Assembly (NCBI GenBank): GCA_963826105.1
Contig: CAWGWA010000013.1
Span: 186,001 to 250,000 of the forward strand
Source: WHTI01 sp963826105
GTDB lineage: Bacteria; Actinomycetota; CADDZG01; WHSQ01
DNA length: 64,000 nucleotides
Reading direction: 5' to 3'
The notes beneath the pieces were generated by a model. That model searched no databases. It worked only from the letters and a program-made list of their open reading frames with translations, and had not been told where the DNA came from. Both the position numbers and the translations under genes were made by a program. This document shows positions 1 to 8,478 of the stretch, piece by piece. Positions within the stretch are counted from its first letter, which is position 1. Each line of letters starts with the position of its first letter.

Positions 1-306
1 GTCCGCCCAGTGCAGGTCTTCGATCACCAGAACCCCCGCCCCCACGATGGCGGTCATCTTCGCGGCGACCGCCGTGCCGTCCCCGGCAAGATCGATCCCC
101 GCCGCCCGCTTCAGGGGGAGGTAGGAGACGTGCGACAGGGTTGGCAGCGCCCCGCCTCGCCGGGAGGGCAGACCGGTCGCCGATACAGCGGCCCCGGCCA
201 CGGTCGTCTTGCCGATCCCGGGTGCCCCCACGATCGCGACGGATCGTTCCCAGACGCGCAGACGGGCCGCGATGTCGGCGATGTCGTCGGATCGCCCCAG
301 CAGCAT
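1..306 (-). CDS. P-loop ATPase of a large LuxR/AfsR-type regulator (3' part beyond window edge)
   Basis: Reading leftward from the ATG at 306, the first ~100 residues begin MLLGRSDDIADIAARL and reach a Walker A motif, VGAPGIGKTTVAG, at about residues 26-38. A Walker B-like segment, VLVIEDLHWAD, lies right at the window edge. This layout is known from the STAND/AAA ATPase part of MalT-, LuxR- or adenylate-cyclase-type signalling proteins, where a nucleotide-controlled module is followed by TPRs and an output domain. Those later domains would lie outside the window. The start is supported by a TACGAT box 6 nt upstream. The frame stays open upstream to about 770, but nothing there resembles a known domain, so I do not extend it. 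Confidence 0.7.
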   Translation of the reverse strand, partial: MLLGRSDDIADIAARLRVWERSVAIVGAPGIGKTTVAGAAVSATGLPSRRGGALPTLSHVSYLPLKRAAGIDLAGDGTAVAAKMTAIVGAGVLVIEDLHWAD

Positions 307-312
307 CGGAGG

Positions 313-318
313 ATCGTA
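313..318 (-). promoter_or_regulatory. TANNNT -10-like box (leaderless start) for the ATPase gene
   Basis: TACGAT on the minus strand ends 6 nt before the ATG at 306. The same hexamer with the same spacing precedes the WS/DGAT gene at 38228. No Shine-Dalgarno sequence is present, which fits leaderless transcription. Confidence 0.45.
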
Positions 319-721
319 CCCCGGGGGACGAAAACGTGGCGCAGATTGGGGATGAGAACCGGACCTACGCCCCGCTAAGTTTCTCGTCAGTAAGAGAATC
401 AACTGGGGAATCGCAGTTCTGGGGGGACGATGCATCTGAGCCACCAAGTGGTACATAGCGCGCTGCGAACCGCCGTGCGCTCGCTCGGCTTGCCCGTTGC
501 CCAAGAGGGGCGACTGCTCCTCCTCCTCGACCAAGCACAGCTCGGTTTCTCGGAGGGACGCACCGGCGAAGGCATCGTGATGCTCCGAAGATTCTCCTTC
601 ACGGTGGACTCGGTTTCGAGATCTCAGTGCCGTCCATCGCGGATGCTCCAGCGCGACACCCCATTCGATCGTCTGTCTCGTGCTCGTCGGGGGAGCCCTG
701 AGCCTGCTCCCGGCTGATCCG
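319..721. other. Stretch without a recognisable gene
   Basis: About 400 bases between the ATPase start and the stop of the next minus-strand gene. The minus frame of the ATPase stays open through much of it, but the translation is low-complexity and resembles no domain I know. I see no RNA gene, repeat or strong terminator hairpin here. Confidence 0.4.
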
Positions 722-1246
722 TCAGGGCTTCCTCCAGCGAGCGAGTCTCTTCCGTAGCAACGTCACAGCTTCTGCATTGGTCTTGACGTTCAGTGCTTCG
801 CGAGCGCTCGCGAGCAAGCGGTCGGCGGTTCGCCGGGATCGATTGACGCGCGTCGCCGCCTGGCCCACGGTTGAGCCGGTTGCGAGGTACTCGATCAATT
901 CCATCTGTTCTTCGCTGAGCTTGAGGATGGGGGAGAGCTCTTCCTCCTTTCGGAGTTCGATCAATCCCACCCGCCTGAGGTCGTGGAGGAAGCTCCTCCT
1001 AGTGTTCGAGTCACATCGCAAGACCGCGACAAGCCCGGCCCCGCGGGCGACCGACAGGAGAGCCACCGACACATCCGCGGGCTCTTCGATCGTTCCGGTG
1101 CAGACGATCTGTCTGTCGCTCACCTCCCACCGTTCCTGTTGTAGATCGAAGCCCTTCACGTGGTTCCACCCTGCAGCGATCACCTCGGCGACCGTGGAGT
1201 GGAAGAGATCGTCGTCCTCGCCTTCGATCACGATCAATGGCCTCAT
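722..1246 (-). CDS. LuxR-type helix-turn-helix regulator
   Basis: A 174-residue protein starting MRPLIVIEG. The C-terminal ~60 residues (LSEEQMELIEYLATGSTVGQ onward, through RSRRTADRLLASAREALN) form a LuxR/NarL-like HTH. The N-terminal ~110 residues are a small alpha/beta region without the phospho-receiver Asp pattern I would expect. The role is presumably a DNA-binding regulator, with its signal unknown. I prefer the start at 1246 (CACAAT box 7 nt upstream) over 1270, which would add eight unlike residues. It is divergent from the thermonuclease-like gene at 1304 and shares a ~57 bp intergenic region with it, so it may control that gene; this is inference only. Confidence 0.6.
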   Translation of the reverse strand: MRPLIVIEGEDDDLFHSTVAEVIAAGWNHVKGFDLQQERWEVSDRQIVCTGTIEEPADVSVALLSVARGAGLVAVLRCDSNTRRSFLHDLRRVGLIELRKEEELSPILKLSEEQMELIEYLATGSTVGQAATRVNRSRRTADRLLASAREALNVKTNAEAVTLLRKRLARWRKP

Positions 1247-1291
1247 GGCAACGATTGTGGCGCAGATCATCGTTGCGTCACACCCGGCCGC

Positions 1292-1297
1292 TAGTTT
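1292..1297 (+). promoter_or_regulatory. TAGTTT -10-like box for the nuclease gene
   Basis: TAGTTT ends 6 nt before the ATG at 1304, and there is no ribosome-binding site between them. It matches the TANNNT spacing seen at many other starts in this window. Confidence 0.4.
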
Positions 1298-1303
1298 GGT
1301 CCC

Positions 1304-1876
1304 ATGCTTCGGAAACTGCTGCTCTGTTTGGCCCTCCTACTGGCTGCCTGCGGTACGGGGATCGACCTCTCGATACAGGCTCCCGCAACGTTCTCCCTCG
1401 AGCCCGAGGGATTCGAGACCGCTACCGTCACAGCGTGTGGTCGATGGCGACACGATCGTGGTCGATATCACGGCTCGCTCCGAGGGCCCCGGTGCGGGAG
1501 ACGCTCCGATCGGTGGGGATCAGCGGGTTCGGCTGATCGGCGTCGATACCCCGGAATCGGTCGACCCGAGGCGTCCGGTTGGCTGCTTCGGCAAAGAGGC
1601 CTCGGCGGCGACGGCCGCATTGGTCGAGGGGGTCGAGGTTCGTCTGGTGAAGGACGTCGAGGAATCCGATGGCTTCGATCGGTTGCTGCGCTATGTCTAT
1701 CTCGAGGACGAGATGGTGAACGCTCGCCTCGTCGTCAATGGCTACGCACTCGCGTTCACCTATCCGCCCAATATTCGCTGTCGGAATTATTCGTGCAGCT
1801 TGAAAGTGAAGCACGGGAGGGAAGCCGGGGTTTGTGGTCCCCGGATACGTGTAGCGGTAGGGATTCCCCAAAGTAG
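1304..1876 (+). pseudogene. Secreted lipoprotein thermonuclease (SNase-like), two frame changes
   Basis: The N-terminus is a lipoprotein signal, MLRKLLLCLALLLAACG, with the lipobox Cys at residue 16. The SNase fold follows in a second frame: VVDGDTIVV, VRLIGVDTPE and FDRLLRYVYL, which carry the Ca-binding Asp and catalytic Arg/Glu positions of the staphylococcal nuclease family. The tail, ELFVQLESEAREGSRGLWSP, returns to the first frame. Frame changes lie near 1435 and 1775, and the two cancel. The total length (~190 residues) and end fit a complete secreted nuclease. This is either an indel-damaged sequence of a live gene or a young pseudogene. Copies of its 3' end recur at 5471-5598 and 8323-8449. 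Confidence 0.72.
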
Positions 1877-1956
1877 CTGTTGGTGTGGATGGCTTCTCAC
1901 AGAGCGTCAACCTGGGTTCAGGGGCCAGCTGCCTGTGAGGTCCTGGATGAGCTGTC

Positions 1957-2799
1957 CTAACGGAAATCGCGTAACGTGTGGATTGCCAAGTGCTCGATGA
2001 AGTCGTCCAACCGTTTCGTCTTTCGTAGGCCCTCCGCCAGATGGCTCTCGGTAACCACCGCATCCACGTAAGGGACACCCGATGCGATGATGATGTCGAA
2101 GGCGTCCGAACTCGTCCACTTGCGATTTTGATCAGCGTAGAGCTTGTGCCAAACGACGTATGTAGTCGCCTTTACGGACGGGAAAGCATCGATGCTTACA
2201 GCCTGATTCTCAAACTCGACCATCTGCTTTGCGAAGTCGGCCTGACGCATCACGATTTGCGAAAACCCCGCTATTTCTACGAACGTCCGTACTTCCTTGG
2301 GCTTGTAGGCGTCCCCTTCGGGTGGGAAGTTGTCAACGAGGCTGGCGATGCCCTCAACAATGCTCTGAGCGCCATCGTTCCACATCCGCTCGCTACCGCG
2401 AAAAAGATCACTCTGGGCCCCCTTGTCTAGGACCCTGCGGAGATCCATCCCTTCGCCCCCCAGTGTCGAGAAGCCCAGCAAGGTGGGATCCACCCCTGAG
2501 GGATGCGGGTAGCAGCGGACCTCCTCAGCGAGCAGCTCTTCATGACTCTTCAGAAGCATGCAGGGCAACTCTCCAAACACTTCCTTGAAGCCTTCGTAGA
2601 CATCTCGCCGGCGGCGCAATTCGACGACGCTGAATAGTGAGAAGCACGGTACGAACATTGGGCTCGCGCTTGACCACGCAAGAAAGCGGTGGAAACTTCC
2701 CTCCTTCCTCGCGAACTCGCTCAGCGCGTTCGTATCGAGAAGCACCAGGCGATAGCAATTACCGTTGATCGTGATCACAGCTTCCGAGGTTAACGACAT
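1957..2799 (-). CDS. PIN-like nuclease-domain protein
   Basis: A 280-residue protein beginning MSLTSEAVITINGNCYRLVL. The segment LVLLDTNALSEFARKE (about residues 17-33) is the first acidic motif of PIN-domain RNases. Near the C-terminus, SSDAFDIIIASGVPYVDAVVTE has the later Asp-rich pattern followed by the buried strand typical of PIN folds. It is about twice the length of VapC toxins, so it is probably a stand-alone PIN protein with an inserted helical middle rather than a simple toxin. I chose the ATG at 2799, which has TGGAAG upstream. The longer open frame to 3222 overlaps the divergent HNH gene and reads as Arg/Ser-rich shadow. It has few high-GC codons compared with the flanks. It lies back-to-back with the HNH/ATPase pair. 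Confidence 0.62.
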   Translation of the reverse strand: MSLTSEAVITINGNCYRLVLLDTNALSEFARKEGSFHRFLAWSSASPMFVPCFSLFSVVELRRRRDVYEGFKEVFGELPCMLLKSHEELLAEEVRCYPHPSGVDPTLLGFSTLGGEGMDLRRVLDKGAQSDLFRGSERMWNDGAQSIVEGIASLVDNFPPEGDAYKPKEVRTFVEIAGFSQIVMRQADFAKQMVEFENQAVSIDAFPSVKATTYVVWHKLYADQNRKWTSSDAFDIIIASGVPYVDAVVTESHLAEGLRKTKRLDDFIEHLAIHTLRDFR

Positions 2800-2892
2800 C
2801 TTCCAACGACAGCCAGGCTTTAGCTTGCGGGGCCGCCTCGGGCGTGCGTTGACGGTCCGGAATCTAGCGCTGATGCCCTGTGGGTTGCATGG

Positions 2893-3734
2893 ATGCCAAG
2901 CGGAATGCGGAAGCGGTCCTGCGTCTTCTGCCGTCAAGAAGGGAAGCTCACGGCCGAACACGTCTGGCCCTCCTGGATCGACACGTTCATCCGACGATCC
3001 CCGGGGGGAAGGCTGGCTACAAACACAGGCATGGGACGAGCGACGGAAGGTTCGAGGCACTCTTCGAGTACGAGCGGCTCGACCATCGCGCCAAGGTGGT
3101 TTGCTTGCCCTGCAACAACGGGTGGATGAATGATCTCGAGACTGCCGCACGACCTTTCCTGAAGGAGATGATTGCGGGCGGTGGCGTCGCACTCGATGTC
3201 GATTCCCAGCGGACGGTCGCAACTTGGGCGGCTAAGACCGCGATGTGTGTAGAGCGAACTTTCCCCAGTGCGACTCAAGCGATTCCTGACGGCTACTACG
3301 AGAGCCTTTATGCGAATCCGTCGGAGCCATCACCGTCCCTCACTGTCTGGGCCGGTTGCTATCTCGGGAGGCGCCGTATGGGATCTCGCACCGCTCATGG
3401 CCGCTTTGGAAGTTTGCTGAGGGGCAGCCATCGTCTATGTTCCAGTCGACATTTCGCATTGGTCATCTCATCCTTCAAGTTCTGGGCGCCGAACCGACCG
3501 ATGACTTCGAGTTGATCAATGATCGTTCCGAGAATCTGATTGAGCTTTGGCCCACACTCGTCGACCGGGCCGAGTGGCCGCCCAAGTTTGTCTTCGGTGA
3601 CGAAGCGTTCGAGCGTTTAAGCTCGGTCCACTTCCCAAGGAGCACTAACCGAAAGCTCTGGTCAATTGTTTGCCATTGCCGACATACCCTTGAATGCTTG
3701 CAGGACAACACGCTCAAGGGGTGCCACACGGTGA
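2893..3734 (+). pseudogene. HNH-type endonuclease, frameshifted
   Basis: The start reads MPSGMRKRSCVFCRQEG, then LTAEHVWPSWI. After a frame change near 3010 it continues as VVCLPCNNGWMNDLE and VATWAAKTAMCVERTF. Two CxxC pairs plus the EHVWPSW and CNNGWMN segments are the zinc-stabilised HNH architecture. Further frame changes near 3345 and 3640 are needed to follow the protein to its stop at 3732-3734. In that final frame the stop overlaps the GTG start of the ATPase (GTGA), so the two genes are translationally coupled. Codon use is distinctly less GC-rich than in the flanking chromosome. The activity (DNA nicking or cleavage) is inferred from the family, and the pairing with an ATPase suggests a defence or mobile-element role. 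Confidence 0.6.
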
Positions 3735-5344
3735 AACTGAAAACAGCGGAATTCTCCGGGTTCAAGCGATTCACGGAAATGAAAATCAGTGAGGTCCCCG
3801 CCTCCGCTCGTTTGGTGATGTTGGCAGGACCAACGGCACTGGGAAGTCGTTGATATTCGACGGTTTTCGCACCTGGCATGGATATAACGGCGGGAGCGGC
3901 TATGGGTGGGATGAGAGCTATGGCCGTAAGGTGGGGACGCTCACACGTTCTTGGCCGAGCATGTGCGCTTTACGTTCCACGAGGAGATACCTCCGGGTCC
4001 CGAAGACCGGAAAAAGCTCATCTACATTCGGAGTGCCTTTGGAACGAGGCGGATTTCGCTATCAGCAGTTTCGGGCGCATGCTCTCGCACTAGACAACTC
4101 TCGAATAAACAGGTTGATAGATAACGACGTTAGTGTTTGACAACTATCAGCGACTAATCATGCAGACAATCGACGGCATCTATGACCCCACCATTCCGGA
4201 TGAAACCACAAGGGCGAAATTCGAGACGGATCATCGGAGCTGTCGCGGGGCAATGAACGAGGTTTTCCCTGATCTCGTACTGAGCGGAGTTGGAGGGATA
4301 GGTCGAGGCAGCGAAACGACTGGCACGTTCTACTTCGACAAAGGGACTTCTCAAAACTTTCTTTTCAAGAACTTATCCGCTGGAGAGAAAGCTGCTTTCG
4401 ACTTTCTGCTCGACACAGTAGTAAAGGGTGAGTTCTACGACAACACGATTTGGTGCATCGATGAACTCGAGACTCATCTCAATACAAGAGTTCAGGGCAC
4501 TCTCCTTCAGACGCTCCTGGCGTTTCTACGACTAATTGCTAGCTTTGGTAGCTTGCACAGCATTAGTTTCATGAAGAAAGCATGGGAACTCGCAAGGCAG
4601 AGCTGGGCTCAGTCGTTTTTCTCGACTTGCAAAATCGAAACTTCGACGAGCTAGTGAATCTTCAGCCGATAGCTCACCCGAGAATTCTGGGCCGAACCTT
4701 AGATGTCGCTCTAGGTGACTTCGCTTCATTAGTTGCTCCAGAGCAGGTCGTGCTCTGTGAAGGACGTGGTCTCTGGCCAGCAAGATGAAAAGGCTGCTTT
4801 CGACGCTTCTTGCTACAGGCAGATCTTTGAATCGATTTTCCAATACCGACTTTCTCTCCGTTGGAAACGCTAGTGACGTCACGAGTGATCGGTTGGAGTT
4901 TGGGAAGGCTATCCAGGCACTCGCAGCAGGAACGTCTGTTATTCGCCTCATAGACCGCGACATGCGCACGGACACGGAAGTCTCTGCGCTCGCCGCTACC
5001 GGAGTTAGGGTCTTATAGCGTAGAAACATCGAGTCTTACCTGTTGGACGATGAGATTCTTGCTGCTCTCTGCTCGAAGTTCGGTCAGGCTGACAGGACCC
5101 AGGAGGCGATCGCTCTAAAGACCCGCGCCGCAGAAGCAAGCGTAGCCAGAGGCAATGATCCTGACGACCTCAAATCGGCGCGGGCGAGGTCTACACAGGT
5201 CTGCGTCGACTCTTAACTCTCACGCAGGCGGGCAACGATTGGCGAGCTTTCGCTCGGGACACCTTGGCACCCCTCTTCGCGCCGAACATGACCGTGTACA
5301 TGGCTCTCAGAAGAGACATATTCGAAGCGGACGCTACGTCATAG
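3731..5344 (+). pseudogene. ATPase with TOPRIM/DUF4435-like C-terminus (OLD-like), frameshifted
   Basis: From the GTG at 3731 the protein opens VKLKTAEFSGFKRFTEMKIS and, after a frame change near 3830, gives the Walker A GPNGTGKSLIFDGF. A signature-like LSAGEKAAFDFLLD and a Walker B, IWCIDELETHLN, follow around 4370-4480. The C-terminal third has VALGDFASLVAPEQVVLCEG, SVIRLIDRD and RRNIESYLLDDEILAALC, the acidic TOPRIM/DUF4435 pattern of OLD-family nucleases and related defence ATPases. At least five frame changes or stops interrupt it (e.g. near 3830, 3950, 4570, 4800, 5018, 5190). It would be ~535 residues if repaired. It sits directly after an HNH gene. A live but poorly sequenced gene or a decayed one both remain possible. 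Confidence 0.6.
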
Positions 5345-5470
5345 GATTCGACGGCGGCGAGTAGCTCGGGATGTCACATATTCAACCGCTCGAGAAGGCT
5401 GATTCGTTTCAGGGACTTCGAACTCAGAAACCGGAAAACTCGCCGCCTCAGGGCCGATGCATCGCCGAGT

Positions 5471-5598
5471 CGCACGACTACATTTAGCTGTACTTGACAA
5501 ACATCCGTCACTCCGGATTCTTCGTGCAGCTGGAACGTGAAGGCCGCGACAACGACCGGGGTCTGTGGTCACCCGAAACCTGCAACGGCGAACCTTGA
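5471..5598 (+). pseudogene. Thermonuclease 3'-end remnant, copy 2
   Basis: Translation gives VARLHLAVLDKHP, then after a 1-base frame change FFVQLEREGRDNDRGLWSPE, ending in a stop. This is the C-terminal tail of the same SNase-like family as the gene at 1304. No catalytic region precedes it. Its first ~57 bases are nearly identical to those of copy 3 at 8323. It lies between the HNH/ATPase pair and the VapBC pair. Confidence 0.6.
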
Positions 5599-5611
5599 GC
5601 TTATGAAGAAG

Positions 5612-5641
5612 TGCATGTAAAATGCATGCAATGAACATGCA
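5612..5641. promoter_or_regulatory. Palindromic operator and promoter of the vapBC-type pair
   Basis: TGCATG (5612-5617), the perfect palindrome TGCATGCA (5623-5630) and CATGCA (5636-5641) follow each other at ~11-13 bp intervals. A TAAAAT -10-like box (5618-5623) lies inside the array, 7 nt before the ATG at 5631. Ribbon-helix-helix antitoxins typically repress their own promoters through such repeats, so this is the expected autoregulatory operator. Confidence 0.5.
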
Positions 5642-5858
5642 GATACGCAACGTTCCTGAAAAGACCCACTCCATCCTGCGACGCCGGGCGGATGCAGCTG
5701 GCATGTCGCTACAGGAGTACCTGTTGAGCCTGGTGAATGAGGCTGCATCGAAACCCACGGTGGATGAGGTCTTGCGACGGATAGAGCGGCGCGGGGGAGC
5801 TCGGCTCTCATCTACGGCCGTCGTGGATGCCATCAGGAAGGATCGCGAGACACGGTGA
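5631..5858 (+). CDS. FitA/VapB-like ribbon-helix-helix antitoxin
   Basis: A 75-residue protein starting MNMQIRNVPEK. The N-terminal MQIRNVPEKTHSILRRRADA followed by AGMSLQEYLLSLV is the ribbon-helix-helix DNA-binding fold of FitA-type antitoxins. The C-terminal part, VDEVLRRIERRGG, is the amphipathic toxin-neutralising tail. The start at 5631 is preferred to 5622 because of the TAAAAT box 7 nt upstream; 5637 (MQIRNV) is another option. The stop overlaps the GTG of the downstream PIN toxin (GTGA), the classical antitoxin-first operon. It should act in the cytoplasm as repressor and toxin neutraliser. Confidence 0.8.
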   Translation: MNMQIRNVPEKTHSILRRRADAAGMSLQEYLLSLVNEAASKPTVDEVLRRIERRGGARLSSTAVVDAIRKDRETR

Positions 5859-6244
5859 TCGTTGTGGATGCATCGATGCTCGCTCTCGCCGTCGCTGATC
5901 ACGGCGCCGAGGGTCAAAGGGCGAGGGATCGACTGCGTGAGGACCCAGACCTGCACGCACCTCATCTGATCGATCTTGAGGTCATCTCGGCACTCAGGCG
6001 ACTGCACTCAGCCGGCGAAGTTGATCAACAGGAAGCGGAGGACGCGCTCGACGCCTTATCCGATCTCACTCTCGCCGATACCCACACTGGCCGCTTGCCC
6101 CTCGCATCTGGGAGCTCCGAGCGAATCTCACTCCTTACGACGCTTCGTATGTCGCCTGGCTGAGGAACTTAATTGCCGTTGGTCACAAGTGATCGGCGCA
6201 TATCCAGAGCTCCAGGTATCCGCTGCCCAGTGGAGATCCTCTAG
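5855..6244 (+). pseudogene. VapC/FitB-like PIN toxin, frameshifted
   Basis: The GTG start overlaps the antitoxin stop. MIVVDASMLALAVADHG carries the first PIN Asp, and PHLIDLEVISALRRL has the conserved Glu helix. Beyond a frame change near 6080 come RIWELRANLTPYDASYV and, after another near 6165, LVTSDRRISRAPGIRCPVEI, which holds the final PIN acidic motif (TSD) and a normal stop at 6242-6244. Repaired length is ~130 residues, normal for VapC. The expected activity is a Mg-dependent RNase that arrests translation. If the frame changes are real the toxin is dead while the antitoxin remains intact. Confidence 0.68.
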
Positions 6245-6366
6245 TCAAGTAGGCAAGGAGTGCCAGAACCCAGCGTTGCGCTGGCGGCGTCCGCTAACTG
6301 ATAGATAACGGGGAGTCTTGATGTCCTCAGAATCTGGCTCTCAAAGTGGACTTCTCATGCTGTTGT

Positions 6367-7607
6367 CTATTGACCATCATCAGGCCGGTAAGCGACAAAT
6401 ACATCCTTCTGCGTATCCACGTTGCTGCCGAGAAGCAGCACTACCGGGTCGGCTTCGACGAGGGTGAACCCCCAGCCGGCAAGATCGCGCCGCGATACGT
6501 CGCTCCATGTATCGCTGCCCGGCTCGTACAGAGCGGCGAGACCACAGTAGTTGCCGAACACACGCGATCCCCGAGAGCCACGCTCTCCGGTGTGCATTCA
6601 TAGTTATCTAGAGGCACAGTAGGCAGGCTTCTCCAACTGTCGCTTCGTGGGTCGTACGCGGCGGTGTTGTTGTAGGTAGTCCCACGCGATCATCTCTGCT
6701 CCGTTCCAAGCGGCCGTGGAAGCGTTGGGGGAAAGGTTGAACTCGGGGAAGCTTCTCCAGATATCGGTAACTGGATCGTACGCGACGCCGACGGCTGTCT
6801 TCCAGCGGGATTGGTAATTGCCGTGCAGGGCAGCTCCGAAGATGATCATCTCTTGGCCTGTCCACACGGCTGTCGCATCGGTCATTTCCACAGGCGCATC
6901 GGACATCGTTCTCCACTATCCGGCTCGGGATCGTACGCGGCTCCGTTCGCTGGGGGCCTTCGAAGATGTCCGCTGCCCGAGCGCGTATTGCGGTACCCCA
7001 AACGATGAGCTCTTTGCCCGTCCAGACCGAAAGGCGGAGCTCTCGCTGATAGGGGCACTGGGGAGTTCCGCGCCATGTGTTCGTCGGCCGGGTCGTAGGC
7101 AGCGCCGTCATCGAAGAATGATCGAATGATCGGCGGTCTGCGCCCCGCCCCAGATGAGGAGTTCGCGGCCGGTCCACGCGGAAGCAGGGCGAGTGCGCGT
7201 TTGAAGAGGCGAAGCAGCGATGGGTTCCCAGGCATTCGACTGAGGATCGAACCTGAAACCGTCTGCCTTGGACGGTCTCATCGCTGAACCCGCTATAGAC
7301 ATAGCCGCCCCACATGAGCAGCTCTTGGCCGGTCCAGGCTGTGACTGCACTTGTTCGGACCTCAGGGGGAGCGGGGAGCGTTGTCCACCAGAATCGAACT
7401 TCTCGAAGACATGAGAGTTGCCGGTGGTGGGAATCGGTGTCGGGGTGTGAGTGGCATCAGGAGTATGGACTGGGTTGGCTGGGGGCGGGTCGCTGTGGGG
7501 CGTCCATGATCTGCAGGGCTGCTGACCGCAGCGATAGCGATAACGGCGACAGTTGCGACAGCGGAGACGGCGTATCTCACACGGCGCTGGCGTCGTCCCT
7601 CACTCAT
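6367..7607 (-). pseudogene. Membrane-anchored kelch-repeat protein, frameshifted
   Basis: It opens MSEGRRQRRVRYAVSAVATV and continues through AVIAIAAVSS, a basic cytoplasmic end and one transmembrane helix. Several frames downstream repeat the kelch/galactose-oxidase-like unit WTG-x-E-(L/M)-(L/I)-x-(W/F)-G, for example AWTGRELLIWGGAQ, LLMWGGYVYSGFSD, VWTGQEMIIFGAAL and AAWNGAEMIAWDYL, each followed by an AYDP-x-x-x-x-W stretch. The C-terminus, ALYEPGSDTWSDV, ends at 6367. This is an extracytoplasmic beta-propeller of perhaps five or six blades. At least four frame changes break it. It lies ~65 bp downstream of an ECF sigma factor on the same strand, so it may be that factor's partner membrane protein. 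Confidence 0.5.
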
Positions 7608-7672
7608 AGTGGCTTCTAGATCAAGTGCTCGCGTCGGGGCGGGAGCCAGACGAACGTAGCGTGCTGCGAAGG

Positions 7673-8183
7673 TCAGGCGCCACTGCGAGCCTCCTCAACG
7701 CCGGGCTCGCCATGGAGAGCTTGGGTTCCTCGATGGATCAACGTCTTGGCGGTGCCCTCTGGGATTTCCATAACCGAGGCGACTTCCCGGACGCGGAAGA
7801 TCGAGGTAGTAGTGGAGGAGCACCGCAACACGTCTGGCGATGGGGAAGACTCGTCAGAAGTTCGAGAGTCTCGATGTCGGTTCCTCTGTTGCTGTCTCGG
7901 GCGTCGCTGCTGGAGAGACGTGTGAGCGCCTTACGTTCGGTGCGTTTTCCTCCTGATAGTGGGAGTGAGCAAGGTTGATGGCAACTCGGTGTAACCACCA
8001 CTCGGGCGCATCGAGCCTTCGGACCTTTCGCCAATCTCGACAAAGACGGACGAGGGCATCTTGAGCTAGATCTTCGGCAGCATCGCGATCACCGCAATAG
8101 AGCCCGAGCATCCCCACTAGGCGAGGGTGTTCTCTTTCGACACATAGCCGCCAGGTCTTCCATCCGTCTCCTTGACGATCCAT
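7673..8183 (-). pseudogene. ECF-type RNA polymerase sigma factor, frameshifted
   Basis: MDRQGDGWKTWRLCVEREHP begins region 2. YCGDRDAAEDLAQDALVRLC is the region 2.2/2.3 core, and PEWWLHRVAINLAHSHY is region 2.4. After frame changes near 7958, 7833 and 7785 region 4 is legible: LLTSLPHRQ, RVAVLLHYYLDL and VREVASVMEIPEGTAKTLIH, the sigma-70 region 4 HTH, ending RSGA-stop at 7673. Repaired length (~170 residues) is normal for an ECF factor. It would direct RNA polymerase to a small regulon. The following kelch membrane protein is a natural candidate for its regulator or target. Confidence 0.62.
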
Positions 8184-8322
8184 CCCTACGAAGAGACGCT
8201 CGGGACCTCCCGAATCGTTTCACGACGCATCAAGGTTTGGTCGGAGAGTCGGTACGCGGAGGGTTGAACAAATCAGGCTAGAGCGCTCAGGCCACCCGCG
8301 ACTCAGACTGAATGAGCTGGGG

Positions 8323-8449
8323 CGTACGACTACATTTAGCGATACTTGACAAATGTCCGCACTCCGAGTTGTTCGTGCGTCTCGAACGCGAGGCTAGGGA
8401 ATCGGAACGGGGGCTTTGGTCATCGACCACTTGTAACGGCGAGACTTGA
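8323..8449 (+). pseudogene. Thermonuclease 3'-end remnant, copy 3
   Basis: Read in one frame: VRLHLAILDKCPHSELFVRL, then EREARESERGLWSSTTCNGE and a stop. This is the SNase-like C-terminal tail without its catalytic part. Together with the copy at 5471 and the full gene at 1304 it marks the borders of the accessory region. Normal chromosomal genes resume directly after it. Confidence 0.6.
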
Positions 8450-8478
8450 GTCCCAGCAGTGCCGCATACTTCAGAACT

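Noticed and set aside
777..2000. Long plus-strand open frame of 407 codons
   Set aside because: Its first half is antisense to the LuxR-type gene and Arg/Ser-rich; only the middle (1437-1770) is real thermonuclease sequence, entered by a frame change from the lipoprotein start at 1304.
2800..3222. N-terminal extension of the PIN-like gene
   Set aside because: The extra 141 residues are Arg/Pro-rich, overlap the divergent HNH gene antisense, and an ATG with a ribosome-binding site exists at 2799.
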